Source of the DNA: Pseudarthrobacter oxydans
GTDB taxonomy: Bacteria; Actinomycetota; Actinomycetes; Actinomycetales; Micrococcaceae
Assembly: GCF_034258515.1 (NCBI RefSeq)
Contig: NZ_CP139438.1
Span: forward strand, 2,914,001 to 2,978,000
Direction: 5' to 3'
DNA length: 64,000 nucleotides
This document shows positions 9,225 through 18,023 of the stretch, piece after piece. The translations under genes were made by a program, and so were the position numbers. Each line of letters opens with the position of its first letter. The first letter of the stretch is position 1. The notes beneath the pieces were generated by a model, which saw nothing but the letters and a program-made list of their open reading frames with translations, searched no databases and was not told the origin of the DNA.

Positions 9225-9281
9225 CGACAAACGCCTCCATCACAAGATATTCGCTGCACCCTTGCAGCTCTTATGGCGAGC

Positions 9282-10589
9282 CTAGTCCTTCGCCCGGCGC
9301 CGTGCTGTGGAAGAAAATACAGAGGATTTCCGATTTTGCTGGTCGGATGCACAAACCAAATTGCGGATGGCGTGGCGGAGGGACGAATCTGGAGCAACCT
9401 CAAGCAGCAGGGACCCTCCCAACAGTGCGGCATCCGCCGCAGACACGTCGTAGGGAAGGAAAGCCTTAAGCTCAGACGCGGGACCGTACCGCTCCCAGGC
9501 ATCCATCAGCTGCCTCTCCGGCCCTCTGCCTACCGACGAGGCGCGTACGCGGTTCATCACAACAATGGGTGATGCCTGCGGAACAGCCAACTCGAGCTCT
9601 GCGAGGCCACGGACCAGCCTCGGCACTCCCACCGGGTCCGCGGCACCCACAGCGTAGAGCGTGTCAGCCAGCTCGAGCGACCGCAGCGTGGCTGCGTTCC
9701 GCCGCGGGGCCAGCGTATCGAAACTGAGTTCTTCGTCCGCTTCAAGGCAGAACCCGGCATCCACCACCACGACTTCCGCAATCTCCCGGGCGCGTTCGAG
9801 GACCAGCGCAAGGGCGGAGGCCCGGAGCTCCGTCCAGCGGTCCGCCCGGGTAATCCCGGTAAGGACCCTGAAGGTGCCCGCTTTGGTTGCCACTGGCGCG
9901 GCGATCTTCTCGAGCGCCTCCCTGTCCAGCAGGCCCTGGTCCGCGAGCCTGCATGCCTGTGCCAGGCCCGCCGACTCATCGAGGAGGCCCAGGACAGCCG
10001 CGATGCTGGCGCCGTAACTGTCGGCGTCAACAAGAAGCACGGCCGTTCCTTCCGCAGCCAACTCACCGGCGATATTTGCAGCAACGGTGGTCCGTCCGGG
10101 AGCTCCGGCCGGCCCCCAGACCGCAATGATCCTGCCCGGACCCGGTTCATCCGGCCCCGCCGGCGGCTCGGCCTGGACGGACTTCAGTGCAGCCCCGGGG
10201 TCAGCCGGGCCGCTTCTCCGGGCAACACCTGGCCCCCGCCCTGTAAGTTGGGCTACCGCCTCCGCGATCCTGTCCGAGAGCGCCGCGGACTCCACGCCGG
10301 TCAGCGCTGAAGCTACCCCTATTGACCGCAGCCGGGCGGCTTCGTCGGCGTTGTCAGTCAGGGCAATGATTGCCACCCCAACTGCCGAAAGCCTGTCCAC
10401 GAGCGAGGAAGTCAGTCCTTCGGACCCGTCCGCCACAACCGCAGCCCTGGCCAGGCCGCTTTGGCACGCCGCCAGAAGTTCGGGAAGTTCCGTGCACCTC
10501 CTGACCACCGTTACCGGTCCATGCAGGCGCTCGAGCCCGCCCACCAGATCGTCCCTGCTCTGGCCGACGGTAACTACCGGGATGCTCAC
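9282..10589 (-). CDS. Septum-site-determining (Ssd) / CpaE-like MinD-family protein
   Basis: A 435-residue two-domain protein. Residues 1-120 look like an atypical receiver domain with no conserved phosphorylation site that I can see. Residues about 145-400 are a ParA/MinD-type ATPase fold with the DADSYGAS and VVVDAGF segments. The P-loop is divergent: GPAGAPGRTT has arginine where the invariant lysine should be and lacks the KGG signature lysine. The same kind of protein is found as Ssd (Rv3660c) in M. tuberculosis and as CpaE in Tad pilus loci. Its ATG overlaps the stop of the upstream SAF-domain gene (ATGA), so the two are translationally coupled. It could act in septum placement or in positioning a surface structure. 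Confidence 0.8.
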   Translation of the reverse strand: MSIPVVTVGQSRDDLVGGLERLHGPVTVVRRCTELPELLAACQSGLARAAVVADGSEGLTSSLVDRLSAVGVAIIALTDNADEAARLRSIGVASALTGVESAALSDRIAEAVAQLTGRGPGVARRSGPADPGAALKSVQAEPPAGPDEPGPGRIIAVWGPAGAPGRTTVAANIAGELAAEGTAVLLVDADSYGASIAAVLGLLDESAGLAQACRLADQGLLDREALEKIAAPVATKAGTFRVLTGITRADRWTELRASALALVLERAREIAEVVVVDAGFCLEADEELSFDTLAPRRNAATLRSLELADTLYAVGAADPVGVPRLVRGLAELELAVPQASPIVVMNRVRASSVGRGPERQLMDAWERYGPASELKAFLPYDVSAADAALLGGSLLLEVAPDSSLRHAIRNLVCASDQQNRKSSVFSSTARRRAKD

Positions 10590-11230
10590 CTGGCACCGCC
10601 GCCCGGGTTCCAGACCACAGAGATTTTCGCCTCGTTGGCCTGGGCCCCCAGAAGGGCCGGCATTTGACCATCCTCCACCAACACCATCAGGACGGTGGTT
10701 TTTGATGATCCCAGAGTCGTCGAGCCGGAAGTTACTTCCGCGATCTCAGCGCCGGGAAGGAGGAGTTTCGGTTCACTGAATCCGTTGCGGGCATCCGGCT
10801 GCGCAACCCAAACGTCCACCCTCGCGCCGGCGACGGCTTGCGTCGGGAGGGTTTCCTCGATGGTGAGGGCTACCGGCTTCCGGTCGAGTTGGTCGACTGA
10901 GCCAAGGCTGGCGCGGGGCACCAACTGGTCCTTGCCGATGCGCTGGACCGCCACCACCCCTTCGGGGATGCCTGATTCGGCCGTAATATACTGCTCCTCC
11001 GTCTCACCCAGGCGCACCTTTGCGCGCACAACGTTATCCCGGGTCAGCCTCTCCCCTACGGCGATGCCGTCACGGGCCGCATATACCTCGGTGGTCCGGT
11101 CCGCACTGCCGACAAGGAACACAACACCCGCCACGGACACCAGGACCAGGAGGACACCTACCAGCAGGCGGGGGTCCTTCCATGATGGCCGTTTCAGCCT
11201 GGCCGCCGTGGCAGATGAATCAGGAACCAT
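10586..11230 (-). CDS. SAF-domain (CpaB/RcpC-like) membrane-anchored protein
   Basis: 214 residues with one membrane segment near the N-terminus (about residues 22-44, LLVGVLLVLVSVAGVVFLVG) and a periplasm-side SAF-type beta-clip domain beginning near EVYAARDGIAVGERLTRDNV. SAF domains of this group occur in CpaB/RcpC, which assemble Flp pili with CpaE-like ATPases, and this gene is fused by a 4-bp overlap to a CpaE-like gene. No secretin, prepilin or TadA gene is present nearby, so a Tad role is inference. The ATG at 11230 has a good purine-rich ribosome site 8 nt upstream. Confidence 0.8.
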   Translation of the reverse strand: MVPDSSATAARLKRPSWKDPRLLVGVLLVLVSVAGVVFLVGSADRTTEVYAARDGIAVGERLTRDNVVRAKVRLGETEEQYITAESGIPEGVVAVQRIGKDQLVPRASLGSVDQLDRKPVALTIEETLPTQAVAGARVDVWVAQPDARNGFSEPKLLLPGAEIAEVTSGSTTLGSSKTTVLMVLVEDGQMPALLGAQANEAKISVVWNPGGGAR

Positions 11231-11385
11231 GAAAATTTCTCCCCCTATGTGCGCCGGCCCTGCTCGCCGTGTCCAAACACCCTCATTGTTACCGCCGTGA
11301 CGCTGGAACGAAAGTCACGATGCCAAACAGGGCCAATCTGTGGATAACAGCAGCATAAGGTCCCATTCGATGGCAAAATGGAGGC

Positions 11386-11601
11386 ATGCCAAGGTTCCTA
11401 ACGCTCGCAGATGTCGCCGAGCAGCTTCAGATCAACTCGCCGGCCGCGTACGCGCTGGTCCGCAGTGGAGAACTGAAGGCCATCCAGGTGGGCGGCCGCG
11501 GCCAATGGCGGGTTGAAGAAAAGATGCTGGAGCAATACATCGAGGAGCGCTACGCCGAGGCCAGCCGGATGATCCAGGAATCCAAGTCCAGGTCCGTCTG
11601 A
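11386..11601 (+). CDS. Small excisionase/BldC-like helix-turn-helix DNA-binding protein
   Basis: 71 residues, consisting of little more than one MerR/excisionase-type winged helix: FLTLADVAEQLQINSPAAYALVRSGELKAIQVGGRGQWRV, then a charged helix ending in KSRSV. The layout resembles the developmental regulator BldC and phage Xis proteins, but no integrase or phage gene is near, so a chromosomal regulator is more likely. GGAGG ends only one base before the ATG, which is an unusually short spacing; the message may be translated without a leader or from a nearby alternative site. It lies 0.7 kb from the divergent region carrying three ATCAAA repeats. Confidence 0.8.
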   Translation: MPRFLTLADVAEQLQINSPAAYALVRSGELKAIQVGGRGQWRVEEKMLEQYIEERYAEASRMIQESKSRSV

Positions 11602-11638
11602 GCTCCGTCCGGGACTTCGGCGCCAACAGCACCGCCGG

Positions 11639-12208
11639 CTAAGAATCGCCAGTCCGCCGTGACCTGACGGCCGCCAACGCCGCCAAGGGGATGACTGACA
11701 CTTGGCCGACTTGGTTGCTGCGGCGCACCTCTCCCGGAGTGAACGTCGCCAGGTCCAGATAATCCTTCCCCACCCGGTCGATGACCCCGGCCAGCCTCAC
11801 CGCACCGGCACCATGCGCCAACGTCACCGCCAGTTCCGCGCGGTCCCGTGCCAAAGCGCGCAGCGCGTGCGCAAGTCCCAGCGCCCTGCGCACCGCCGAC
11901 GGTTCAGCCACGGAGAACCTGCCCAGGCCCACATAACGTACAGCGGCGGCATACGGGACCAGGACCTGGTGCCGCTCCTCATCGAGAACCAAGGCGTCCG
12001 CGCCAGCGTGGCTCAGCGCGCCGCGGACAACATCGCCACACGCGAGATGCACGGCGAGGCGGCACCCCAAGGCGCCGCGGAGCCGGTCCGCGAGCCCGAC
12101 GTCCACCATCTCCGCCCGGGTCCGTTCGTTGATCTCCGCGTCCAGGGAAAGCCGCTCCGATTCGGCAAATTGGCTTTCCATGTCATTGAAGAGTGCATCC
12201 CAGCGCAT
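11639..12208 (-). CDS. Conserved hypothetical protein with duplicated beta-rich segments
   Basis: About 189 residues from the ATG at 12208 (MRWDALFNDMESQ...); the frame stays open to a GTG at 12289, but that extension has AT-rich codons unlike the rest and reaches into the likely promoter region. After a short helical N-terminus I see two similar segments: VVRGALSHAGADALVLDEERHQV followed by VPYAAAVRYVG (about 62-95), and VRLAGVIDRVGKDYLDLATF followed by VIPLAALAAVRS (about 135-185). Each has the strand-turn-strand rhythm of a small SH3/Sm-like barrel. I recognise no named family and no catalytic residues. It is divergent from the LysM gene. Confidence 0.65.
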   Translation of the reverse strand: MRWDALFNDMESQFAESERLSLDAEINERTRAEMVDVGLADRLRGALGCRLAVHLACGDVVRGALSHAGADALVLDEERHQVLVPYAAAVRYVGLGRFSVAEPSAVRRALGLAHALRALARDRAELAVTLAHGAGAVRLAGVIDRVGKDYLDLATFTPGEVRRSNQVGQVSVIPLAALAAVRSRRTGDS

Positions 12209-12312
12209 TGCGTCAGCGTAGGACCGGGCCGGGCGGCCGGTCAATGCATCAAGTAATTCTTTCCAGCGTATGGACAAACCTGCACGCACGGGCTCAAACT
12301 TTCCTTATGCGT

Positions 12313-12338
12313 ATCAAACAACATCAAACTGCATCAAA
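12313..12338 (+). repeat. Three ATCAAA direct repeats spaced exactly 10 bp
   Basis: ATCAAA occurs at 12313-12318, 12323-12328 and 12333-12338, one helical turn apart, ending at the A of the LysM gene's ATG. The arrangement is typical of a site for a cooperatively binding regulator. Nothing else in this intergenic region explains it. Confidence 0.6.
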
Positions 12339-13240
12339 TGAGCAGTTCTGTGGCTAGGCCGGGATCACCGCGGTTGTCTGCCGACGCCGTGGCAGCGGCA
12401 GCTGTTCTCCTGTTGGGCCTTCTACTGTGCCTCATCGGCTCGGGGCTGCTGGCACAGTGGAAGGATTCGTACGCGCGGCAGCAGCTGCCCGGCGTGGAAA
12501 TTCATCTGGCTGCCGCAGCAGGCATTGCAGGAGCGGGCATTGTGGCCTGGTGGTTCGTGTCGCTGGCGTGCGCGGCCGCTACCGCCGTCCTGGCCAGAAC
12601 AGGCAGAGCCCGGGCCGCAGCAGCCACGCGGAAGCTTTCCCCCGCTTTCATGCAGCGGTTGGTGCTTGGCGCGCTGTCCGTTCAACTCCTGGCCGGACCC
12701 GTGGCCCACGCCTCGGTACCGGCGCCCGGCCCGGTGTGGGCACCCACGCAAGGCCACTCATCCTCGGCGCCCGCCGGCCCTGCCACTGCGACAGCCCAAG
12801 ATCCAGCTAAATCCCCGCCGGCCCATACGGAGACGCTGGCCGGTGCAGTGACCCGATCCGGGAATGAAGCACCGGCCGGCAACGTGGCGCCGGTCCATAC
12901 AGGGAAGGAACACGCCGTCGTTGAAACAACGGCGCCACCGCCACCCGTCCACCCCGGCTGGCAACCGGTCCCGCCGGTGGTGAATCCGGGCATGCTTGCG
13001 GCTCCTGCCATCCGTGCCACCCGGGAAGCAGCGCCTGCGGAGGTTGAAGGCGTCACCGTCCAGGCGGGAGACACCCTGTGGGACATCGCTGCCCGTCATC
13101 TGGGACACGGTGCTTCGGACCTGGACATCGCGCTTCAATGGCCCCGCTGGTACCAGGCCAACCTGGCACTCATAGGACAGAACCCTGACGTGCTGCTCCC
13201 GGGACAGATTCTTCAGCCACCTTCACCCGCCCACAAATAG
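12338..13240 (+). CDS. LysM-domain membrane-anchored protein
   Basis: 300 residues. Two hydrophobic segments near the N-terminus (about 12-34 and 48-70) and a third weaker one near 105-128 anchor the protein. A long Pro/Ala/Thr-rich linker (about 130-230) follows, then a C-terminal LysM motif, VTVQAGDTLWDIAARHLGHG...LDIALQWPRWYQANLALIGQNPDVLLPGQIL. LysM binds N-acetylglucosamine in peptidoglycan, so the domain should face the cell wall. I see no enzymatic domain. No clear Shine-Dalgarno precedes the ATG at 12338; the gene may be leaderless. Three ATCAAA repeats directly abut the start. It is followed by the Rv3235-like gene. Confidence 0.82.
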   Translation: MSSSVARPGSPRLSADAVAAAAVLLLGLLLCLIGSGLLAQWKDSYARQQLPGVEIHLAAAAGIAGAGIVAWWFVSLACAAATAVLARTGRARAAAATRKLSPAFMQRLVLGALSVQLLAGPVAHASVPAPGPVWAPTQGHSSSAPAGPATATAQDPAKSPPAHTETLAGAVTRSGNEAPAGNVAPVHTGKEHAVVETTAPPPPVHPGWQPVPPVVNPGMLAAPAIRATREAAPAEVEGVTVQAGDTLWDIAARHLGHGASDLDIALQWPRWYQANLALIGQNPDVLLPGQILQPPSPAHK

Positions 13241-13331
13241 CCGGGCCGCGAATAGCCAGGCCACACCCTACGAGCCAAGCCCGATCCCGTCCGCCATCCC
13301 ACTGACGGGCAATCCAACCAAGGGGAAACCA

Positions 13332-13841
13332 ATGAGTGCAGTGACACCGATACGCACGGCCAAGACCACAAACAGGGCGGGCCAAGGGACGGCCCCGGGA
13401 GCGGAGGCAGGACATGCGCCGCGCCGGCCAACCACGCCACCGTTGTCTCCGGGCCGCCAGGCAGCTTCCACGCCTTTGCGTCCCGTCGACGACATGGCGG
13501 AGGTCCGCGCAGTCACCCGCACCACAGTGCAGGCGGCCATGGAGGTACTTGCCGGGATCCGGCCGATCCATCAGCTTGCCCGGCGCCTTGACCCCCGTTG
13601 CCTGGCGGCCCTGCAACACCGGGCCGCCCTTATCCGCCGCGAGCTCACGCGTACGGGCAGTCCGGCCCTGGCAAGGCTCCATCGCAACTCGACTGTCAGG
13701 TCGGTCCGGGTCTGCGAGGTCGCCGACGGCATTTACGAGGCCAGCGCAGTGGTGGTGGACGACGTACGGGCCCGTGCCGTTGCCGTCCGGCTGGAGCAAA
13801 GCAAGCAGGTTTGGCGGGTGACCGAACTTGTCATTGGTTGA
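13332..13841 (+). CDS. Rv3235-family protein
   Basis: 169 residues. The first 50 are disordered and rich in Pro, Thr and Ala. The rest matches the pattern of the Rv3235 family: RAVTRTTVQAAMEVLAGIRPIHQLARRLDPRCLAAL, then VRSVRVCEVADGIYEASAVV and a short beta segment ending WRVTELVIG. Function is unknown; in mycobacteria and relatives the gene also sits close to secA, as here. The ATG is preceded by AAGGGGA at a good distance. It is convergent with secA and separated from it by a terminator hairpin. Confidence 0.8.
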   Translation: MSAVTPIRTAKTTNRAGQGTAPGAEAGHAPRRPTTPPLSPGRQAASTPLRPVDDMAEVRAVTRTTVQAAMEVLAGIRPIHQLARRLDPRCLAALQHRAALIRRELTRTGSPALARLHRNSTVRSVRVCEVADGIYEASAVVVDDVRARAVAVRLEQSKQVWRVTELVIG

Positions 13842-13859
13842 CGACGCAGCGGAAAGAAA

Positions 13860-13891
13860 GCAGGGCCGGGAACCACTGTTCCCGGCCCTGC
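13860..13891. terminator. Hairpin terminator between Rv3235-like gene and secA
   Basis: A 14-bp perfect GC-rich stem (13860-13873 and 13878-13891) with a CACT loop, lying between two convergent genes and able to serve both. Confidence 0.8.
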
Positions 13892-13939
13892 CCGCACTCA
13901 TTGCCTGGCACCGCGGCCGGCAGGCAGGTCGTTCTGTGG

Positions 13940-16678
13940 TCAGCGGCGCTTTTTCTTTGCGGGGCGCTTTGCCGCATCCTGCGCGGCCGCCTTGGCCGGA
14001 TTTCCGGAACGGCCGGAGGAACGGGTCTCTACCCTGGTCTGCGTGCCACCGGTTTCGCTCGGAGCCGTGTACTGCAGCTGGGCAGGCTTTTCCGGAGCTT
14101 CCAGACCGGCGGCCCGTACCTGCGGTTCGACATGCTCGGTGTGTCCGCCCTGTGCATCCGGCACCACCACGTCCTGGGCAGGAGTGACTTCCACTTCGAG
14201 ATTGAACAGGAACCCCACGCTCTCTTCGCGGATGGCTTCCATCATGCTCTGGAACAGGAGGAAGCCTTCACGCTGGTACTCCACGAGGGGATCACGCTGT
14301 GCCATGGCGCGCAGGCCAATGCCCTCTTTGAGGTAGTCCATCTCATACAGGTGTTCCTGCCACTTCCGTCCAATGACGGAGAGGACCACCCGGCGCTCAA
14401 GTTCCCGCATGCTTTCGGAGCCGATGGCTTCCTCGCGCGCCTGGTACACCAGCCGTGCGTCGGACAACAGCTCCTCTTTCAGGAACTCAACAGTGAGCCT
14501 GGACTTCCCGCCGGCTTCCTCGATGATCTCGTCCGGAGTAACGCTGACGGGGTAGAGCGTCTTGAGGTTGGTCCAGAGCAGGTTGTAGTCCCAGTCGTCC
14601 CCGTTACCTTCGGCCGTTGCGGCGTCGATGAAAGCGGTGATGGTGTCTTCGACGAAGAACTGGACTTTCTCATGCAGGTCGTCGCCTTCGAGGATCCGGC
14701 GCCTGTCGCTGTAGATCGCTTCTCGCTGGCGGTTAAGGACGTCGTCGTACTTCAGGACGTTCTTGCGCTGTTCGGCGTTGCGGCCCTCAACCTGCCCCTG
14801 GGCGGAGGCGATTGCCCGGGACACCAGCTTCGATTCCAGTGCGACGTCGTCGGGCACGGAGCTGTTCATGAGCCGTTCCGCCGCCCCTGAGTTGAAGAGC
14901 CGCATGAGGTCATCGGTCAACGACAGGTAGAACCGGGACTCGCCGGGATCGCCCTGGCGGCCGGAACGTCCGCGGAGCTGGTTGTCGATGCGGCGTGATT
15001 CGTGGCGCTCGGTGCCAAGGACGTAAAGTCCGCCGAGATCCAGGACTTCCTCATGCTCGTCCTTGACGGACTGCTTGGCAGCCTCAAGGGCGGCGGGCCA
15101 CTGGGACTCGTACTCCTCGGAGTTCTCTTCAGGGTCCAGTCCGCGCTTCGCGAGCTCGGCGACGGCGGTAAACTCAGCGTTGCCGCCGAGCATGATGTCG
15201 GTACCGCGGCCGGCCATGTTGGTTGCCACCGTAACGGCACCCTTTCGGCCCGCCTGGGAAACGATGGCGGCTTCGCGTGCATGGTTCTTCGCGTTGAGGA
15301 CCTCGTGGCGAATGCCTTCCTTGGCAAGGAGCCGGGAGAGGTATTCGCTCTTTTCAACGCTGGTGGTGCCCACCAGGACAGGCTGGCCCTTTTCGTGGCG
15401 TTCGGCAATGTCCCGCACAACGGCGTCGAACTTGACCGTTTCATTCTTGTAGACGAGGTCCGGCTGGTCGATGCGCTGCATGTCCCGGTTGGTGGGAATG
15501 GCCACTACGCCCAGCTTGTAGGTGCTCATGAACTCGGCCGCCTCGGTTTCGGCGGTGCCGGTCATGCCCGAGAGCTTGTCGTACATGCGGAAGTAGTTCT
15601 GCAGCGTAACGGTGGCCAGGGTCTGGTTCTCAGCCTTGATCTCGACGCCTTCCTTGGCCTCGATCGCCTGGTGCATGCCCTCGTTGTAGCGCCGGCCGGC
15701 CAGGATGCGGCCGGTGTGCTCGTCGACAATCAGCACTTCACCGTCCAGGATGACGTAGTCCTTGTCCCGCTTGAACAGTTCCTTGGCCTTGATGGCGTTG
15801 TTAAGGAACCCGATGAGGGGCGTGTTCGCGGACTCGTACAGGTTCTGGATGCCGAGGTAGTCCTCCACCTTTTCGATGCCGCTCTCCAGGACGCCGACGG
15901 TGCGCTTCTTCTCGTCGACCTCGTAATCCTTCTCCGGCTGCAGCCGCTGGACCACTTTGGCAAATTCGCTGTACCAGCGGTTTGTGTCCCCCTGGGCGGG
16001 GCCGGAGATGATGAGCGGGGTACGCGCCTCATCGATGAGGATTGAGTCCACCTCGTCAACGATGGCGAAGTTGTGCCCGCGCTGGACGAGCTCGTTCCTG
16101 TCCCACGCCATGTTGTCGCGGAGGTAGTCGAAACCGAACTCGTTGTTGGTGCCGTACGTGATGTCCGCGGCGTACTGCTGGCGCCGGACCGCCGGGTCCT
16201 GGTTGGCCAGGATGCACCCGCTGGTCAAACCAAGGAAACGGTAGACGCGGCCCATGAGGTCGGACTGGTATTCGGCGAGGTAGTCGTTAACGGTGACCAC
16301 GTGGACACCCTTGCCGGTCAACGCGTTCAGGTAGGCGGGAGCGGTCGCCACCAGGGTCTTGCCTTCGCCGGTCTTCATTTCCGCGATATTGCCCAGGTGC
16401 AGGGCGGCACCACCCATCAACTGGACATCGAAGTGGCGCATCCCCAGGGTCCGTGACGAAGCTTCGCGGACTGCGGCAAAAGCCTCCGGAAGCAGGTCAT
16501 CCAGCTCCTCGCCATCCTGGTGGCGTTCGCGGAGCCGGGCAGTTTCTTCCCGGAGTTCGGCATCCGTGAAGGTCTTGAAGGAGTCTTCCAGGGCATTGAT
16601 GGAGTCGGCATAGTTCCTCAGCTGCCGGAGTGTTTTTTTGTCACCGGTGCGGAGAAGTTTTTCGATAAGTGATGCCAC
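13940..16678 (-). CDS. secA: Preprotein translocase ATPase SecA (SecA1 type)
   Basis: SecA drives protein export through SecYEG by ATP hydrolysis. The 912-residue protein has the DEAD-like motor: MKTGEGKT (Walker A), [28 protein letters not shown] (Walker B), [39 protein letters not shown] and [17 protein letters not shown]. The C-terminal tail is a basic, Lys/Arg/Ala-rich stretch with no CxC...CH zinc site for SecB, as is usual in actinobacteria. The housekeeping SecA1 is meant, given the full length and the neighbourhood (hpf, comF, lpqB, mtrBA) shared with M. tuberculosis secA1. GTG start at 16678. Confidence 0.97.
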   Translation of the reverse strand: MASLIEKLLRTGDKKTLRQLRNYADSINALEDSFKTFTDAELREETARLRERHQDGEELDDLLPEAFAAVREASSRTLGMRHFDVQLMGGAALHLGNIAEMKTGEGKTLVATAPAYLNALTGKGVHVVTVNDYLAEYQSDLMGRVYRFLGLTSGCILANQDPAVRRQQYAADITYGTNNEFGFDYLRDNMAWDRNELVQRGHNFAIVDEVDSILIDEARTPLIISGPAQGDTNRWYSEFAKVVQRLQPEKDYEVDEKKRTVGVLESGIEKVEDYLGIQNLYESANTPLIGFLNNAIKAKELFKRDKDYVILDGEVLIVDEHTGRILAGRRYNEGMHQAIEAKEGVEIKAENQTLATVTLQNYFRMYDKLSGMTGTAETEAAEFMSTYKLGVVAIPTNRDMQRIDQPDLVYKNETVKFDAVVRDIAERHEKGQPVLVGTTSVEKSEYLSRLLAKEGIRHEVLNAKNHAREAAIVSQAGRKGAVTVATNMAGRGTDIMLGGNAEFTAVAELAKRGLDPEENSEEYESQWPAALEAAKQSVKDEHEEVLDLGGLYVLGTERHESRRIDNQLRGRSGRQGDPGESRFYLSLTDDLMRLFNSGAAERLMNSSVPDDVALESKLVSRAIASAQGQVEGRNAEQRKNVLKYDDVLNRQREAIYSDRRRILEGDDLHEKVQFFVEDTITAFIDAATAEGNGDDWDYNLLWTNLKTLYPVSVTPDEIIEEAGGKSRLTVEFLKEELLSDARLVYQAREEAIGSESMRELERRVVLSVIGRKWQEHLYEMDYLKEGIGLRAMAQRDPLVEYQREGFLLFQSMMEAIREESVGFLFNLEVEVTPAQDVVVPDAQGGHTEHVEPQVRAAGLEAPEKPAQLQYTAPSETGGTQTRVETRSSGRSGNPAKAAAQDAAKRPAKKKRR

Positions 16679-16725
16679 GTGAAGATGCTCCCAGTCTCAT
16701 GCCGCCGAATTCTGGCGTTTTTAGT

Positions 16726-17991
16726 CTACGGGAGAGACGCCGCCGCGAGCCCCGTTTGTTCCCTCAGAGCGGATACTCCCCTGCCGCTGACCGCCGCGGC
16801 GAGGCTCCCGGCGAGGTCGCCAACCGGGAAGACTTCCACTTCGGACAGGCCGAGCCAGTCGGCCATGAGCCGAAGCTCCGCAGCGAGTTCGACGGCGGTG
16901 TCCGGTGGGGCGTAAGGCTCCGCGAAGGCGGACCTCGCCAGCAGGATCCCGCGTTGGCGGTCCGCCTTCAGGTCCACACGGGCCACGATCCTGTCGCGGA
17001 GGAGGAAGGGAAGGACGTAATACCCGTAGCGCCTCTTGTGTTCGGGCGTGTAAATCTCGATCCGGTAGTGGAAGCCGAACAGTTCCTCAAGCCGCCGGCG
17101 TTCGAACACCAGGGAGTCGAACGGACTCAGCAAGGCGCGGCCGGTGGCGCGCCGAGGCAACCTCGCTTCGACATGGCGGAAGACATCACGCTCCCAGCCC
17201 GGAACTGTGACGCGTTCCAGCCTGCCCATCCGCACCAGATGTTCGACGGCGGCCGCCGCGGCCTTCGGAGGGGTGCGGAAGTAATCCGCGAAACAACGTA
17301 GGGTGCCGATGCCATGTGCCTGGGCAGCGGCGTCGATCAGCCGGTGCATCGCTTCCGCTGGACCGGCGTCGCCTGTCGCCGGCCCGGACAACTCCGGCAG
17401 CACCCTGGATGTCAACGTGTACCTGCGCTCGAACTGCTCCGTCCGCGCTGCCGCGGAGACCACGCCCTCCTCGAACAGGTGCTCGAGCACCCGTTTGACG
17501 GCGTTCCAGTTCCAGCCCCAGTTGGCAGTCTCCTTCTCCTCGACGTGGCCCATCCTGGCAGTCAGCTGGGCCGCGGTCAGGGGCCGGGAGCGTGCCAGCG
17601 TGTCCAGGATCTTCCCTGCGATTGCGGCGCGAAGGTCAGGGTCCATGCGGGAGGCGCCGACCCAGGAGCGCTTCTGCCACAGGAGGAGGTCCGCGTAGTG
17701 CTCCGGGCGGATGTAGCTCGCTTCGTGTGCCCAGTACTCCACCATGCGCCGCGGATGGACGGCGGTCATTCGCTGGAGGATGGTTCGGTCGTAGTTTCCC
17801 AGCCGCGAAAAGAAGGGCAGGAGGTGGCTCCGGGAGACGACGTTCACGGAATCGATCTGGACGAGCTGGATCCGGGCAAAGGTGCGGCCCACCGCCCGTG
17901 AGGTCACGGGGCCGGTGGGCCGTCCTTTGTCGAGTCCCTGGGCTGCCAAAGCGATCCGCCGTGCCTGGTCCAGGCTCAGCGTCGCTGACAC
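16726..17991 (-). CDS. YcaQ-type winged-helix DNA glycosylase (HTH_42 family)
   Basis: About 421 residues. The sequence matches the HTH_42/YcaQ family: LSLDQARRIALAAQGL at the N-terminus, QLVQIDSVNVVSRSHLLPFFSRLG, YWAHEASYI, and a C-terminal half with SPFDSLVFERRRLEELFGF and YGYYVLPFLLRDRIVARVDLKADR. Family members (YcaQ/AlkX of E. coli, AZL of Streptomyces) excise bulky or cross-linked alkylated bases. The QxD segment at QIDSV agrees with the family's catalytic QΦD/QΦQ motif. The start is the GTG at 17991 with AGAGGA upstream; a longer frame would run into hpf. It sits inside the otherwise conserved secA-hpf block and looks like an insertion there. Confidence 0.85.
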   Translation of the reverse strand: MSATLSLDQARRIALAAQGLDKGRPTGPVTSRAVGRTFARIQLVQIDSVNVVSRSHLLPFFSRLGNYDRTILQRMTAVHPRRMVEYWAHEASYIRPEHYADLLLWQKRSWVGASRMDPDLRAAIAGKILDTLARSRPLTAAQLTARMGHVEEKETANWGWNWNAVKRVLEHLFEEGVVSAAARTEQFERRYTLTSRVLPELSGPATGDAGPAEAMHRLIDAAAQAHGIGTLRCFADYFRTPPKAAAAAVEHLVRMGRLERVTVPGWERDVFRHVEARLPRRATGRALLSPFDSLVFERRRLEELFGFHYRIEIYTPEHKRRYGYYVLPFLLRDRIVARVDLKADRQRGILLARSAFAEPYAPPDTAVELAAELRLMADWLGLSEVEVFPVGDLAGSLAAAVSGRGVSALREQTGLAAASLP

Positions 17992-18023
17992 TTCAGTCCT
18001 CTCTGTGGATGGTGTCAACCACC

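Noticed and set aside
11386..11601. Excisionase-like gene as a sign of a mobile element
   Set aside because: No integrase, attachment-site repeat, tRNA junction or composition shift is seen around it; a chromosomal regulator is more likely.
15002..16045. A 347-codon frame antisense to secA
   Set aside because: Same reason: a GC-bias shadow over a well-conserved gene.
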